64,000 bases of DNA from Lucinisca nassula. Taxonomy: Eukaryota; Mollusca; Bivalvia; Lucinida; Lucinidae. A program made the position numbers and the translations under genes. The stretch is taken from assembly GCA_963580285.1 (NCBI GenBank), contig OY757010.1:65060406-65124405 (forward strand), given 5' to 3'. Positions 1-10,190 of this stretch are shown in pieces (the stretch's first letter is position 1; the number at the start of each line of letters is the position of its first letter). Under the pieces are notes generated by a model, which worked only from the letters and a program-made list of their open reading frames with translations, had not been told where the DNA came from and did not search any database.

Positions 1-152
1 AGTTTGGTCAAAATCCGATCAGTGGTTTAGGAGGAGATGTCGTTTGAAGAAAAGTTTACGGACGCACGGATGCACGCACGGACGCACGACGGACGAAGGA
101 CAAAAAGTGATCCCAAAAGCTCACCTTGTCACTACGTGACAGGTGAGCTAAA
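1..152 (+). mobile_element. 3' end of a hairpin-terminated repeat element
   Basis: A GGACGCACGG-rich stretch leads into a near-perfect hairpin (AGCTCACCT...GGTGAGCT, about 110-152) followed by an A run. This matches the end structure of other elements in the window (ends near 15716, 19278 and, inverted, 49491). The 5' part lies outside the window. The superfamily is unknown. Confidence 0.55.
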
Positions 153-205
153 AAAAAAAGAATGAAAAAAGAAAGAAAAAAAAAGAACAAAAAAAAAAAA
201 AAAAA

Positions 206-300
206 TGTCTCCACCGGGGTTTGAACTCACGCCCCTCAGATTCATAGTCAACAATAGGATTCGTAGTCCAGCACTTTATCCACTACACTGGCATTTGAAA
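206..300 (-). mobile_element. tRNA-derived SINE head (fragment)
   Basis: On the minus strand there is an A-box-like GTAGTGGATAAAGTGCTGG and a B-box-like GAGTTCAAACCCC with roughly tRNA spacing (an extra ~15 bp in between). No CCA end or clean cloverleaf is visible, so I read it as a SINE head or tRNA relic rather than a functional tRNA. Confidence 0.5.
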
Positions 301-502
301 AAAGGTTAACCAAAAGGTAAACCTGAAAAACACAAGTTTGAAAAATGACAATTTCCGCCAAAATTTTAGTCTTTTGCGCCATTTATGGATAATACATGAA
401 AGCGGTACCTCCACTTATGCATCAGTCCTGATATTAAAACAATCTGCTACAGAATAGATGAAAAATATCACTTTGAAAAAAGGTTAACCAAAAGGTAAAC
501 CT
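293..502. repeat. 31-bp direct repeat pair
   Basis: The segment TTGAAAAAAGGTTAACC and its continuation occur twice, near 293-324 and 473-502, about 180 bp apart. It could be a local duplication or an unusually long insertion footprint. The sequence between the copies is otherwise unremarkable. Confidence 0.5.
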
Positions 503-559
503 GGGACGACGCCCGCCCGCCCGCCCGGACATCGCTATTTTAAAGGACGGATTTTTTTT

Positions 560-1720
560 AAAAACCCGTCCAATAGGTCATGGTCACCAAGTCAAGGTAC
601 CTGCATAGTCAGTACATCTAGGAGAACCACTATGCAAGATTTGGTGGTTGCAGGCCTTTTATTTGAGAAGATCTGGAACATTGACGCAAATTGTGTCAAA
701 GTCAATGGAACATAAAATATAGGTCAAGGTCACCAGGTCAACATGGTCAAGGTACCTACAGAATCAGTACATCCAGGAGCAGCATTATGCAAGCTTTGAT
801 GGTTGTAGGCCTTTTATTTGCAGAGATTCGGAACTTCGACATAAAAATTTGTCAAATTCGCTGGAGCGTAAAACATAGGTCAAGGTCACCGGGTCAAGGT
901 ACCTGCAGTCAGTACATCTAGGAGAAGCACTATGCAAGATTAAAAGGTTGTGGGCCTTTGAGTTGAGGAGATCTGGAACTTCGACGTAAAATGTGTCAAA
1001 GTCTGTGGAGCGTAAAATGTAGGTCAAGGTCACCATGTCAAGGTACCTGCAGAGTCAATACATCAAGGAGAAACACTATTCAAGATTTTATTGGTGTAGG
1101 CCTTTTATTTGAGAAGATCTGGGACATTGACGTAATTTGTGTCAAACTCACTGAAGCGTAAAATATAGATCAAGGTCACCGGGTCAAGGTGCTTGCCTAG
1201 TCAGGAGCTCAGGGTGATGTTTCATAAAAGGTTTGATGGTTGTTTAGTCTTATAGTTGATTACAATACAAACTTCGACGTAAATGTCGAACTTCAACGTA
1301 ATGGTCAAAGTCACTGGCGCGCAAAATATAGGTCAAAGTCACCAGGTCAAGGTGCTTACAAAGTGAGAAGGTCTATGAGATGTTTCATGTAAGGTTTGAT
1401 GCTAGCTGAGGTCTGTAAATAAAAACTTTGACGTAAATGTCGAACTTTGACGTAAATGTCGAACTTGGATGTAATGGTCAAAGTCACTGGAGCGCAAAAT
1501 ATAGGTCAAAATCACCAGGTCAAGGTGCTTACAAAGTGAGGTCTATGAGATGTTTCATGTAAGGTTTGATGGTAGCTGAGGTTTGTATAATAAAAACTTT
1601 GACGTAAATGTCGAACTTCGACGTAAATGTTAACAGGCAGATGGATGGACGAACAGACGGATGCACGGAAAATCGGACGCCTATGTCGTACCCTACTACA
1701 AGCAGGTGCGACAAAAATGG
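560..1720. repeat. Satellite-like array I (~145-bp units) with terminal hairpin
   Basis: About eight diverged units share the order AGGTCAAGGTCACC-AGGTCAAGGTACCTGCA, CACTATGCAAG, GTAGGCCTTTTATTTG, AGATCTGGAA and TTCGACGTAAA. The distal part switches to short tandem copies of CGAACTTCGACGTAAATGT. The block ends in GGACGGATGCACGG-type sequence and a hairpin (GTCGCACC/GGTGCGAC type, 1684-1713, imperfect here). ORFs across the array are repeat translations, not genes. Confidence 0.8.
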
Positions 1721-2349
1721 AAGCTGACTCCAACAGGTCATGTGACCTGAAGTAGCAGAAGACAGAAAATGTTGTGATTGGGAAAATTTTTCAACAAAAA
1801 GAAATTATTGCTTTTGGGAGGCACATCAATACATATTAAACTAGAGAGCGCACTCGATGGCAAGCCATCGCAAATCCCCACGTTTTCTCCACAGTAGGTC
1901 AAAATTTGACCTTTTGACCCCTCCCCAGGGCCCCTGGGGGCAGGGACAAAAAAAAATGTGCTCTTGGGCAAGCCATTCATGTAAGCAACTCGCATACCAA
2001 ATTTGGTTGAATTCCGGCTAACGGTTTAGGAGATAGCCGGACAGACAGACGGACAGACGGACGGAGGCAATTGCAATATCCCCACTTTTTTTGAAAAACG
2101 TGGGGATAAAAAGGTATTAAGAAAAACAGCTAAAATATGCAAGGAAATATAAATTTATTTTTAAATGACGTCTTTGAAAAGAACTTTTCGATGTTGTTGG
2201 CAGAAATGAAAGGTCTTTTAACAACTGGATGTGATGACATCACAGAACTCTTTACTAAGACAAGAATTCCGCAGAAGGCGGCGTCGCACCTGCTGGGGGC
2301 AAAAGTCATAGAAGCCACAATCAGAATGTTGTTATTAATTAAGTAAATT
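1721..2349. mobile_element. Hairpin-ended element (about 1843-2108) between arrays I and II
   Basis: Near 1843 a small hairpin (CGATGGCAAGCCATCG) is followed by AATCCCCACGTTTTC. The far end (~2068-2108) carries the inverse, GAAAAACGTGGGGATAAAAA, after GACGGACAGACGG repeats. This is the same plan as the ACAAGAG-type elements at 14.8, 18.7 and 49.5 kb. The rest, including 2108-2349, is unassigned. Confidence 0.5.
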
Positions 2350-4038
2350 TCATAGCAGTTGATAGTTGATGTAAAATGTGTCAAAGTCACTGGGCCAAAA
2401 ATATAGGCCATGGTCACCAGGTCAAGGTACGTGCCAAATCAGTACAATGAGGAGAAGTACTATGCAAGAAGTACTATGCAAAGTTTGGTGGCTGTAGGCC
2501 ATTTACTTTAGGACATATTGAACATTGACATAAAAGTCGCTGGAGTGCATAATATAGGTTAAGGTCACCAGGTCAAGGTACCCACAGAGTAAGTAAATGT
2601 AGGAGAAGCACTATGCAAGGTTTGGTGGTTGTAGGCCTTATAGTTAAGAAGATTTGGAATGTCGACCTTAAATGTGTTAAAGTCAATGGAGTGCGAAAAA
2701 TAGGTCAAGTCACAAAGTCAAGGTACCTGCATAGTCAGTACATCTAGGAGAACCACTATGCAAGATTTGGTGGTTGCAGGCCTTTTATTTGAGAAGATCT
2801 GGAACATTGACGCAAATTGTGTCAAAGTCAATGGAGCGTAAAATATAGGTCAAGGTCACTAGGTCAAGGTACCTGCAGAATCAGTACATCCAGGAGCAGC
2901 ATTATGCAAGCTTTGATGGTTGTAGGCCTTTTATTTGCAGAGATCTGGAACTTCGACATAAAAATTTGTAAAAGTCACTGGAGCTTAAAATATAGGTCAA
3001 GGTCACCGGATCAAGGTACCTGCAGAGTCAGTTCATCTAGGAGAAGCACTATGCAAGATTAGATGGCTGTGGGCCTTTTATTTGAGGAGATCTGGAACTT
3101 CGACGTAAAATATTACAAAGTCAGTGGAGCGTAAAAGATAGGTCAAGGTCACCATGTCAAGGTACCTGCAGAGTCAATTCATCTAGGAGAAACACTTTTC
3201 AAGATTTTCTTGGTGTATGCCTTTTATTTGAGAAGATCTGGAACATTGAAGTAATTTGTGTCAAACTCACTGAAGCGTAAAATATAGGTCAAGGTCACCA
3301 GGTCAAGGTGCTTGCCTAGTCAGGAGCTCAGGGTGATGTTTCATGAAAGGTTTGATGGTTGTTTAGTCTTATAGTTGATTACAATACAAACTTCGACGTA
3401 AATGTCGAACTTTGACGTAATGGTAAAAGTCACTGGAGCGCAAAATATAGGTCAAATTCACCAGGTCAAGGTGCTTACAAAGTGAGAAGGTCTATGAGAT
3501 GTTTCATGTAAGGTTTGATGGTAGATGAGGTTTGTAAAATAAAAACTTTGAAGTAAATGTCAAACTTTGACGTAAATGTCGAACTTCGACGTAATGGTCA
3601 AAGTCACTGGAGTGCAAAATATAGGTCAAAGTCACCAGGTCAAGGTGCTTACAAAGTGAGAAGGTCTATGAGATGTTTCATGTAAGGTTTGATGGTAGCT
3701 GAGGTCTGTGAATAAAAACTTTGACGTAAATGTCGAACTTCGACGTAAATGTCGAACTTCGACGTAAATGTCGAACTTCGACGTAAATGTCGAACTTCGA
3801 CGTAATGTTCAAAGTCAATGGAGCGCAAAATATAGGTCAAAATCACCAGGTCAAGGTGCTTACAAAGTGAGAAGGACTATGAGATGTTTCTTGTAAGGTT
3901 TGATGGTAGCTGAGGTTTGTAAAATAAAACCTTTGACATAAATGTCGAACTTCGACGTAAATGTTAACAGAAGGACGGACGAATGGACAGACGCACGGAT
4001 GCCTATGTCGCACCCTGCTATAAGCAGGTGCGACAAAA
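2350..4038. repeat. Satellite-like array II, duplicate of array I
   Basis: About 2.12 kb downstream the same units recur in the same order; 2712-3400 is close to identical with 583-1280. The distal short-repeat section is expanded (five copies of the TTCGACGTAAATGTCGAAC unit around 3715-3810). It ends in the same hairpin (GTCGCACC...GGTGCGAC, 4007-4035). This is a segmental duplication followed by unit expansion. Confidence 0.8.
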
Positions 4039-4184
4039 AATAAGGTTTACCTCTCTGAATTATATAGGTGTGTTTTCGTGATGAGCCATTAAAGGCGAGT
4101 GCTTTAATTATTAACATTAATAGTTTAATGTGGTGAAACTGGCACCTACTCGTGGCACGCGCTCATCAAGTGTTAAGTGTCCAT

Positions 4185-4610
4185 TTATAATAACAAGGAA
4201 TCTACATGCCAAATATGAAGGCTCTACCTCAAATGGTTAAAAAGTTATGATAAGTAGGTCAAAAGGTCAGGGGTCAAGGTTTTTGTATGATTGGAAAGGC
4301 AATGTCACAAGGAACCCACATGCCAAATATGAAGGCTCTATCTCAAACGGTTGGAAAGTTATGATAAAGTAGGTCAAAGGTCACAGGTCAAAATTGTTTG
4401 TATGAGTGGTATGGGAATGTCACAAGGAACCTACATGCCAAATATTAAGGCTCTACCTCAAATGGTTAAAAAGTTATGGTAAGTAGGTCAAAAGGTCAGG
4501 GGTCAAGGTCACAGGTCAATTTTTTTTGTATGAGTGGGAAGGCAATGTCACAAGGAACCCACATGCCAAATATAAAGGCTCTATCTCAAACGGTTCCACT
4601 AAATAATATA
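4185..4610. repeat. Tandem array of ~120-bp units
   Basis: About four units begin CAAGGAACCCACATGCCAAA and contain GTAGGTCAAAGGTCACAGG and ATGAGTGG. The units resemble the body of the elements at 14.8 and 18.7 kb, so this is probably the remains of a related element. Confidence 0.7.
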
Positions 4611-5213
4611 TTTGTCATGGTCACTGGAGCGTAAAATATAGGTCAACGCCACGAGATGAAAGCCCCTGCTTGGTTAGGAGCTTACGAAGATGTTTCATGT
4701 AAGGTATGATGGTTATTTAGTCTTGTAGTTGAGTATATAACAAACTTCGACATAAATGTCGAACTTCGACATAAATGTCTAACTTTGACGTAATGGTCGA
4801 AGTCACTGGAGCACAAAATATAGGTCAAAGTCACTAGGTCAAGGAGTCTACAAAGTCAGAAGGTCAGGGAGATGTTTCATGTAAGGTTTGATGGTAGATG
4901 AGGTTAGTAGTTGACTTAAATAAAAACCGACATAAATGTCGAAGTTATGTCGAACTTCGACATAAAGATCAAAGTCACTGGAGCGAAAAATATAGGTCAA
5001 AGTCACTAGGTCAATGTGCCTACAAAGTCAGAAGGTCTGAGAGATGTTTCATATAAGGTTTGATGGTAGATTAGGTTTGTAGTTGACTTTAATAAAAACT
5101 TTGACATAAATGTCGAACTTCGACATAAATGTGACGGACGGATGCACGGACGCACGGACGGAAAAGTTGACGCCTATGTCGCACCCTGCTACAAGCAGGT
5201 GCGACAAAAATAC
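4610..5213. repeat. Satellite-like array III with terminal hairpin
   Basis: Three more units of the array I/II type, diverged (GTCATGGTCACTGGAGCG, AACTTCGACATAAATGTC). They end in GACGGACGGATGCACGG and the GTCGCACC...GGTGCGAC hairpin at 5178-5208. The repeated use of the same end hairpin marks these arrays as bodies of one element family rather than free satellite. Confidence 0.7.
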
Positions 5214-5272
5214 CGCGAGGGAACTAAGTGTCACCGAAACAAGTCAGTCACCATTTCTGGGCCTCCTACGAT

Positions 5273-5357
5273 AGAATCAGAATTGTTACTGGTGACACGG
5301 CAAATGAAATTCATACACCAGGACCTGTGATGTGGGAAGTTAGTCCCTCGCTCTAAG
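5273..5357 (-). mobile_element. LINE family 1, 3' end only
   Basis: The sequence reads as the complement of the family 1 3' UTR, ending in the AATTCTGATTC tail. It matches the ends at 24221-24309 and 62586-62670. It runs straight into SINE S2 sequence at 5357. Severely 5' truncated. Confidence 0.8.
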
Positions 5358-5442
5358 CGGGTTACCAGTACTTGTGTGCGGGTCGGATTTAGCTCTGCGT
5401 GGAAGCATCGTGCAGCCCATATATTTCTTCAAGCCCCGATGG
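5357..5442 (-). mobile_element. SINE type S2 fragment
   Basis: Contains the S2 head in reverse (GCTCTGCGTGGAAGCATC, CAGCCCATATATTTCTTC, AAGCCCCGATGG). Only the first ~85 bp of the element remains. Confidence 0.75.
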
Positions 5443-5443
5443 A

Positions 5444-6017
5444 TATCCCATTTTCTCATATCTCCGTTCAGTCTCATAACTCCATTCACCCTCGTTTTTG
5501 ATTAATATGAAAAGAAATCATTTTTAGTTATCATACAACAGAATTTGTAGTTAATAACTAACATTGCAACCTGTTTTGAAGAAATTCAGTTTTGATTTAC
5601 AGTTTAATTCACAGAAATCGAAATTTATTACAAAATGATTAATATTTTAGGGGTCCCCCAAAATAATTCCTAACAAGTGACACGCATGTGACTGAAAATA
5701 AAAAGTATCAACAAATGAGAATAGTCCACAGTCTAAATAAAATTCTCATCATGTATAATATTCATAGAATGAATCTGATTACTTATGATAATCAAATAAA
5801 TTTGGGTGAACGGAGTTATGAGAACATGCCCCAAACATGCCCTGTATTTCTAGATGGCTGTAGAATAAACAGAAATGATGTTTATTTTCTTAAATATTGA
5901 GATTCTCATTGGCAATTAGTCAAGTGTTGAAAAAATACCTGCAGAAAATCATTATTACAACAAAAAATTGAAGGCAGGATTGCTCAACCTTAGGTGAACG
6001 GAGTAATGGGTTTCCAG
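5444..6017 (+). repeat. Left arm (~570 bp) of a foldback element
   Basis: This segment recurs inverted at 19663-20083 plus 24328-24491 (right arm, itself interrupted). Outer ends are TATCCC-TTTCTCATATCTCCG in both arms; the inner ends CCAGGCTA / TAGCCTGG meet around a loop of about 20 nt once the later insertions are removed mentally. A 70-codon ORF (5688-5900) is matched in the other arm but with many amino acid changes, so I do not call it a gene. Confidence 0.75.
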
Positions 6018-6704
6018 GCTAAACTGGTGACAGGACATCTTGGCCCCTAACAAACTCGGCCCCCAAAATTAGAATATGTATATATTAATGTTGGAATTGA
6101 CTTATTATCAAACTATTACACATATTTTACTGTACATATGCCTAAGTATTTTCATTTTTGGCAATTTTTCCAATATATTTGAATAGGCGAGTTTTCTTAA
6201 TGAGCCATCTGATCAGGATCTAAACTGTTTGCCATTGCGAAGTGAGGTAGTCCTAACAAAACCCACTCACTGTTTTTATGTAGATACAATATACATAATC
6301 TAAACCAAAGTTAACCCCAGTTTTACAGGGCATGATTATATATGTTTTCATGATGATATACTGTGCTATAGCAACGCTTTGACAGTTTATTGGGTGGAAA
6401 TCAATGTGCTATAACGTTTTCTACCAACTCTGTATCAACCTACAAGCAGGCAAAATGTTGTGTCAGTTTTATTCAATATCGAAACTATTCCATTGATGTG
6501 TATGCGCTATGCTGATATGTTTGCATGAAACAAGTGCATTGTTTGTTTTATCTTACATGTGCTGCATTTATTTTTCTGCTGTTCATGAAAGTATGAAAGC
6601 AGCAGGTCGCCTGCCAAGTAAATTGACCCCGAAGGGGTTCATGTAAACTTTGCTAGCCATGTCGAACTTTAACAGACATCCAGGTAACTGCAGTCGGTTA
6701 AAGT

Positions 6705-7311
6705 TAGCACATAGATTTATATATACAAATACATTGTTAACTTTACCGCCAAAAAACGAACATTTTGAAATGAAAAATTGTGATATTTTTTCGTATTTCT
6801 GCTCAAAATATAGATTGTGGGGACTCGTTAGAATCGCCTAATTGAGGCGGTTCTAACGAGAACCCACAATCTATATTTTGTAGCAGAATTTAGAAAAATA
6901 AGGTTTATCCTGTTTTACTAGATAAAAGTGGCGTTCAAGGGGTCAACATTATATACGGTAGGTGCGTTTTCGTGATGATTTTTCAAACCCCACCCCCCTC
7001 CCAAATATGAAAATTTTCAGATGAAACATGAACATATTTTTCGTATTTCTGTTATAAACATAGATTGTGGGTACTTGTTAGAACCCTTTGACAAGGCGAT
7101 TCTAACAAGTACCAACAATCTATGTTTTTTGAGCAAACAGATTTGGGTACTTGTTAAAACAGCAACGGTGATGCGGTTCTTACAAGAACCAACAATCTAA
7201 TGTTTTTGAGAAGAAAAAAGAAAAATAATATAAACCCTTGTAAACCCCAGTCTTTCTGTATAAAAGTGTGGTTGCAGGTGGTCAAAATTATATAGGCATG
7301 TTTTCGTGATG
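6705..7311. mobile_element. Two adjacent palindromic-core MITEs (CATYACG family)
   Basis: The cores are inverted repeats: GACTCGTTAGAATCGCC / GGCGGTTCTAACGAG at 6821-6868, and related arms at 7074-7112 and 7145-7190. Right ends are GTGCGTTTTCGTGATG (to 6977) and GGCATGTTTTCGTGATG (to 7311). Left ends are degraded. Same family as the copies at 14.6, 54.8, 59.2 and 61.0 kb. Confidence 0.7.
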
Positions 7312-7525
7312 TCACACTTAAAATTGCAACACCGTTCCAATTACAGCATAGTTTCCAAATCGTTTATCATGGATAAGGTTTCGTAGGGTGACATGAAACA
7401 CTACAAAACACCACAAAACACTACAAAACACCACAAAACACCACAAACCACCACAAAACACCACAAGACACTACAAAACACAACACAAAATTTTGTTCAG
7501 ATGATCCGAATCACAGGATATCGTA

Positions 7526-7840
7526 CATACATTGCCCGGCTCGGTAGCTCAGTCAGATGCACGTCTGACTGGTGATCAGGAGGACCTGGGTTCGATACCT
7601 GCCGGGGTCAGCCAAATTCTTTTGTGGAGATTGATCATAAAGTCTTTTCTATGGTCAGTCTCTCCCTTCCACTAATTCAAGAAGTTGTCAATTTTTGGCG
7701 AAAGAATGTACAATGTACCGGTTCACTGCTTACCTGTAAGCCTGCACTGGAAAAGTGAGGACAGTTAAACTTACTGGCTCAAAAATAACCTAAATAGTGT
7801 TGACCGGGTCATTAAATTTCAATACAAACATACTTATATA
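7526..7840 (+). mobile_element. SINE type S1, near full length
   Basis: The tRNA-like head has an A box (TAGCTCAGTCAGATGC), a stem CTGA-CTGGTGA-TCAG with GGT in the anticodon position (tRNA-Thr-like), and a B box (GGTTCGATACC). The core contains ACCGGTTCACTGCTTACC and TAAGCCTGCACTGG. The tail runs CTCAAAAATAACCTAAATAG, GTGTTGACCGGG and CAATACAAACA. Pol III promoter elements are present, but activity cannot be judged. Confidence 0.85.
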
Positions 7841-8224
7841 CATACATCTTACATACCGTATGCACATACATATGTATTATGTATTTTTACACACATATAC
7901 AAGCAGACATACATATGAACGCACATATGGAAAATTGAAAAACTATATGCAGGGGCATAAATACAATTGAGATCAGAGTATGACATTAGAGTAGATCTCT
8001 GTAAAATGAATGTATATGAATGCCATAGGTCAAGGTCATTCAGAAACCTGGGTCCAAGATCAGTTGCATTGCAGGTCTATCAACGTTTCAAAGGACATAA
8101 TCTCTAAAACAGACTTTTGTTCCAGGGCAGGAAAAGGGCCTTATGGGCACCCCCCCCCCCTTTGGTATGTAGCATCAGATGACTGAGTATGTAGCATCAG
8201 ATGACTTAGTACAACCAAGTTTGT

Positions 8225-8500
8225 ATGCGCCCCTGACTGGTGATCAGGAGGATGCGGGTTTGCTTCCTGCCAGGGTCTGCAACATTCTTTTGAGGAGATT
8301 GACATGAAATCTTTTCTACTGTCATTCTCTCCCCTCAGCTGATTCAAAAAGGGCAGTTGTCAGTTTCTGGGGAAAGAATGTGCATTGTACTTCTTAACTG
8401 CTTACATATAAGCTTGCCAAGGCAAAGTGTGGATAGGTAAACTGACCAGCTCAAAAATGACCTAATTTGTGATGACTGGGCTGTTAAACCCCAATACAAA
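8225..8500 (+). mobile_element. SINE type S1 with 13-bp target duplication
   Basis: The head is shortened (CTGACTGGTGATCAGGAGG, then a decayed B box GGGTTTGCTTCC). Core and tail are as in the copy at 7526. CAACCAAGTTTGT is repeated exactly at 8212-8224 and 8501-8513, proving target-primed insertion. Confidence 0.85.
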
Positions 8501-8540
8501 CAACCAAGTTTGTTCAAACTAGAGCTGTCAGAGGATCTGA

Positions 8541-9597
8541 CTATAGCCCCGCTATAGCGCTATCAGAGGAGTAAGACACATTGACTGTAAAAGCTTTTAA
8601 CCTATCAGGGGAGCTTTCTTAGTTCCAGAGAAAACTTTAATATTTTTTTTTTCTTTGCTGGGGAGATAACCCCAAGAGTAATGTTGTTGGCCATTATTTA
8701 CTTACATCCACCTAATGTTCATGTTTATACAAAGTTTCAGCTTTCTAGCTTTCTTAGTACCTGAGAAAACTGTATCGAAAATATTTTTCATGGTTTGATG
8801 GTTAGAAAAGTGAAATGATTTTTTTACTTGCAGAAAATATCCTATCAGGGGAGATAACTCCAAGAGTTATGGGCCTTTGGCCATTATTTTGGTAAGGGCC
8901 ATACATCCACCCACTTTTCATGTTCATACAAAGTTTCAGTATTCTAGCTTTCTTAGTTCCTGAGAAAACTGTCACCAAACCTTTTCATTTATTAAAAAAA
9001 ACTATACTATCAGGGGAGATAACTCCAAAAGTAATGGGCCCTCGGCCATTATTTTGGTTAGCTCCCTATATCCACCCATTGTCCACATTTATGCAAAGTT
9101 TGAGGTTTCTAGCTTCTTTAGTTCCTGAGAAAACTGTGACCAAACATTTTCATTTAAAAAAAACCTATATTTTCATTTATTTAAAAAACCTATCAGGAGA
9201 GATAACTCCAACAGTTATGGGCCCTTGGCCATTATTTTGGTAAGCTCCCTATATCCACCCATTGTCCACATTTATGCAAAGTTTGAGCTTTCTAGCTTCT
9301 TTCGTTCCTGAGAAAACTGTGACCAAACATTTTCATTTAAAAAAACCTATCAGGGGAGATAACTCCAAGAGTTATGGGCCCTTGGTCATAATTTCGGTAA
9401 GGTCCGTGGAGGCACCCATTGTCCACGTGTATACAAAGTTTTAGTTTTCTAGCTCTCTTAGTTTCGGGGAAAACTGTGACGAAAAAATAACGGAATAACG
9501 GAATTACGGAATTACAGAATTACAGAATTACGGAATTACAGAATTACGGAATGACAGGGCAAATCCAATATAGCCCCACTTTTCAAGCGGGGCTATA
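8541..9597. mobile_element. Element D: tandem ~165-bp units bounded by CTATAGCCCC hairpins
   Basis: Opens with CTATAGCCCCGCTATAG and closes with TATAGCCCCACTTTTCAAGCGGGGCTATA (hairpin 9569-9597). Between lie five to six units with CTATCAGGGGAGATAACTCC, TTATGGGCCCTTGGCCATTA, CAAAGTTTGAGCTTTCTAGC and TTCCTGAGAAAACTGTGACC, then short ACGGAATTAC repeats. Small ORFs here are unit translations. Confidence 0.7.
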
Positions 9598-10190
9598 ATG
9601 ATGATCTTGATAATCATCTTAAACATTTTAACTGATGGCCTTTATAGGTTTGTGATGTGTTTTGTAGTGTTTTGTGGTGGTTTGTGGTGTTTTGTGGTGT
9701 TTTGTAGTGTTTTGTGGTGTTTTGTAGTGTTTCATGTCTCCCGGTTTCGTATTTAAAAAGATAAATATGCTCAAACTTTCTGTGAAACTACCTATCCACC
9801 TTCCAAATTGTTTATCGGAAACAAAAACATAGTATTTTAGGACCTAAATGCTGCTAGGGACTGGGTTTTTAAGGACGGAGTTGAATGGGGGCCGAGTTTG
9901 CTAGGGGCCGAGTCTGTTTATGGCCGAGATGTCCATAAATCGCTAAACTGAATGTTGAATAAATGGGTCCCTGGACATTTCGGCCCATAACAAAATCGGC
10001 CCATGACAAAATCGACCCATGGCAATTTTGATCCAAAATTTTAATGATGGTACAATTACTATGTTTGCATATAATTGGTTTGGTTGCAGGGCCAAATCAG
10101 TAGCATGTAAGTCAAACAATGGAATAAAATGAAAAATATTTTCAGTTTGAGAAATTAATATTCTTTCCTCAACTGATGAAACAATCACAT

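Larger units (their letters stand above)
7386..9742. mobile_element. Element C: Mutator-like TIR element, 2.36 kb, 9-bp TSD
   Basis: Starts GGGTGACATGAAAC and ends GTTTCATGTCTCCC. The TIRs continue for ~90-105 bp as a minisatellite (ACTACAAAACACCAC units) matched unit for unit in inverse orientation. GGTTTCGTA is duplicated exactly at 7377-7385 and 9743-9751. A 9-bp TSD with long TIRs is typical of the Mutator (MULE) superfamily. There is no transposase; the interior holds S1 SINEs and tandem element D, so it is non-autonomous. Superfamily assignment is inference. Confidence 0.75.
6027..9941. mobile_element. TIR element A0 (GGCCGA-ended), 3.9 kb
   Basis: Termini read GGACATCTTGGCCCCTAACA on the left and, inverted, GGACATCTCGGCCATAAACA on the right, each followed by further ACTCGGCCCC repeats. 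GCTAAACTG flanks both sides (6018-6026 and 9942-9950), a candidate 9-bp target duplication. The interior carries palindromic MITEs, the Mutator-like element C, two S1 SINEs and tandem element D. No transposase ORF is visible. The terminal design resembles A1 and A2, but sequence divergence is high. Confidence 0.55.

Noticed and set aside
691..3062. Similar ORFs at 691-921 and 2817-3062 and others in the first 5 kb.
   Set aside because: They are translations of the tandem satellite units and begin at non-ATG codons.
5688..5900. 70-codon ORF with a homologue at 19786-19998 (minus) that looks like a conserved small protein.
   Set aside because: Both lie in the two arms of the foldback element. 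About 16 of 70 residues differ, with no sign of protein-level constraint, and no third coding copy is seen.
7394..7488. Regular 15-bp repeats resembling a CRISPR array.
   Set aside because: No unique spacers; they are the minisatellite TIR of element C, mirrored at 9651-9735. The setting is eukaryotic.
7530..7602. Functional tRNA-Thr-like gene.
   Set aside because: The head is followed by a SINE core and tail found in several copies; the acceptor stem pairing is poor and there is no pol III T-run terminator after the head.
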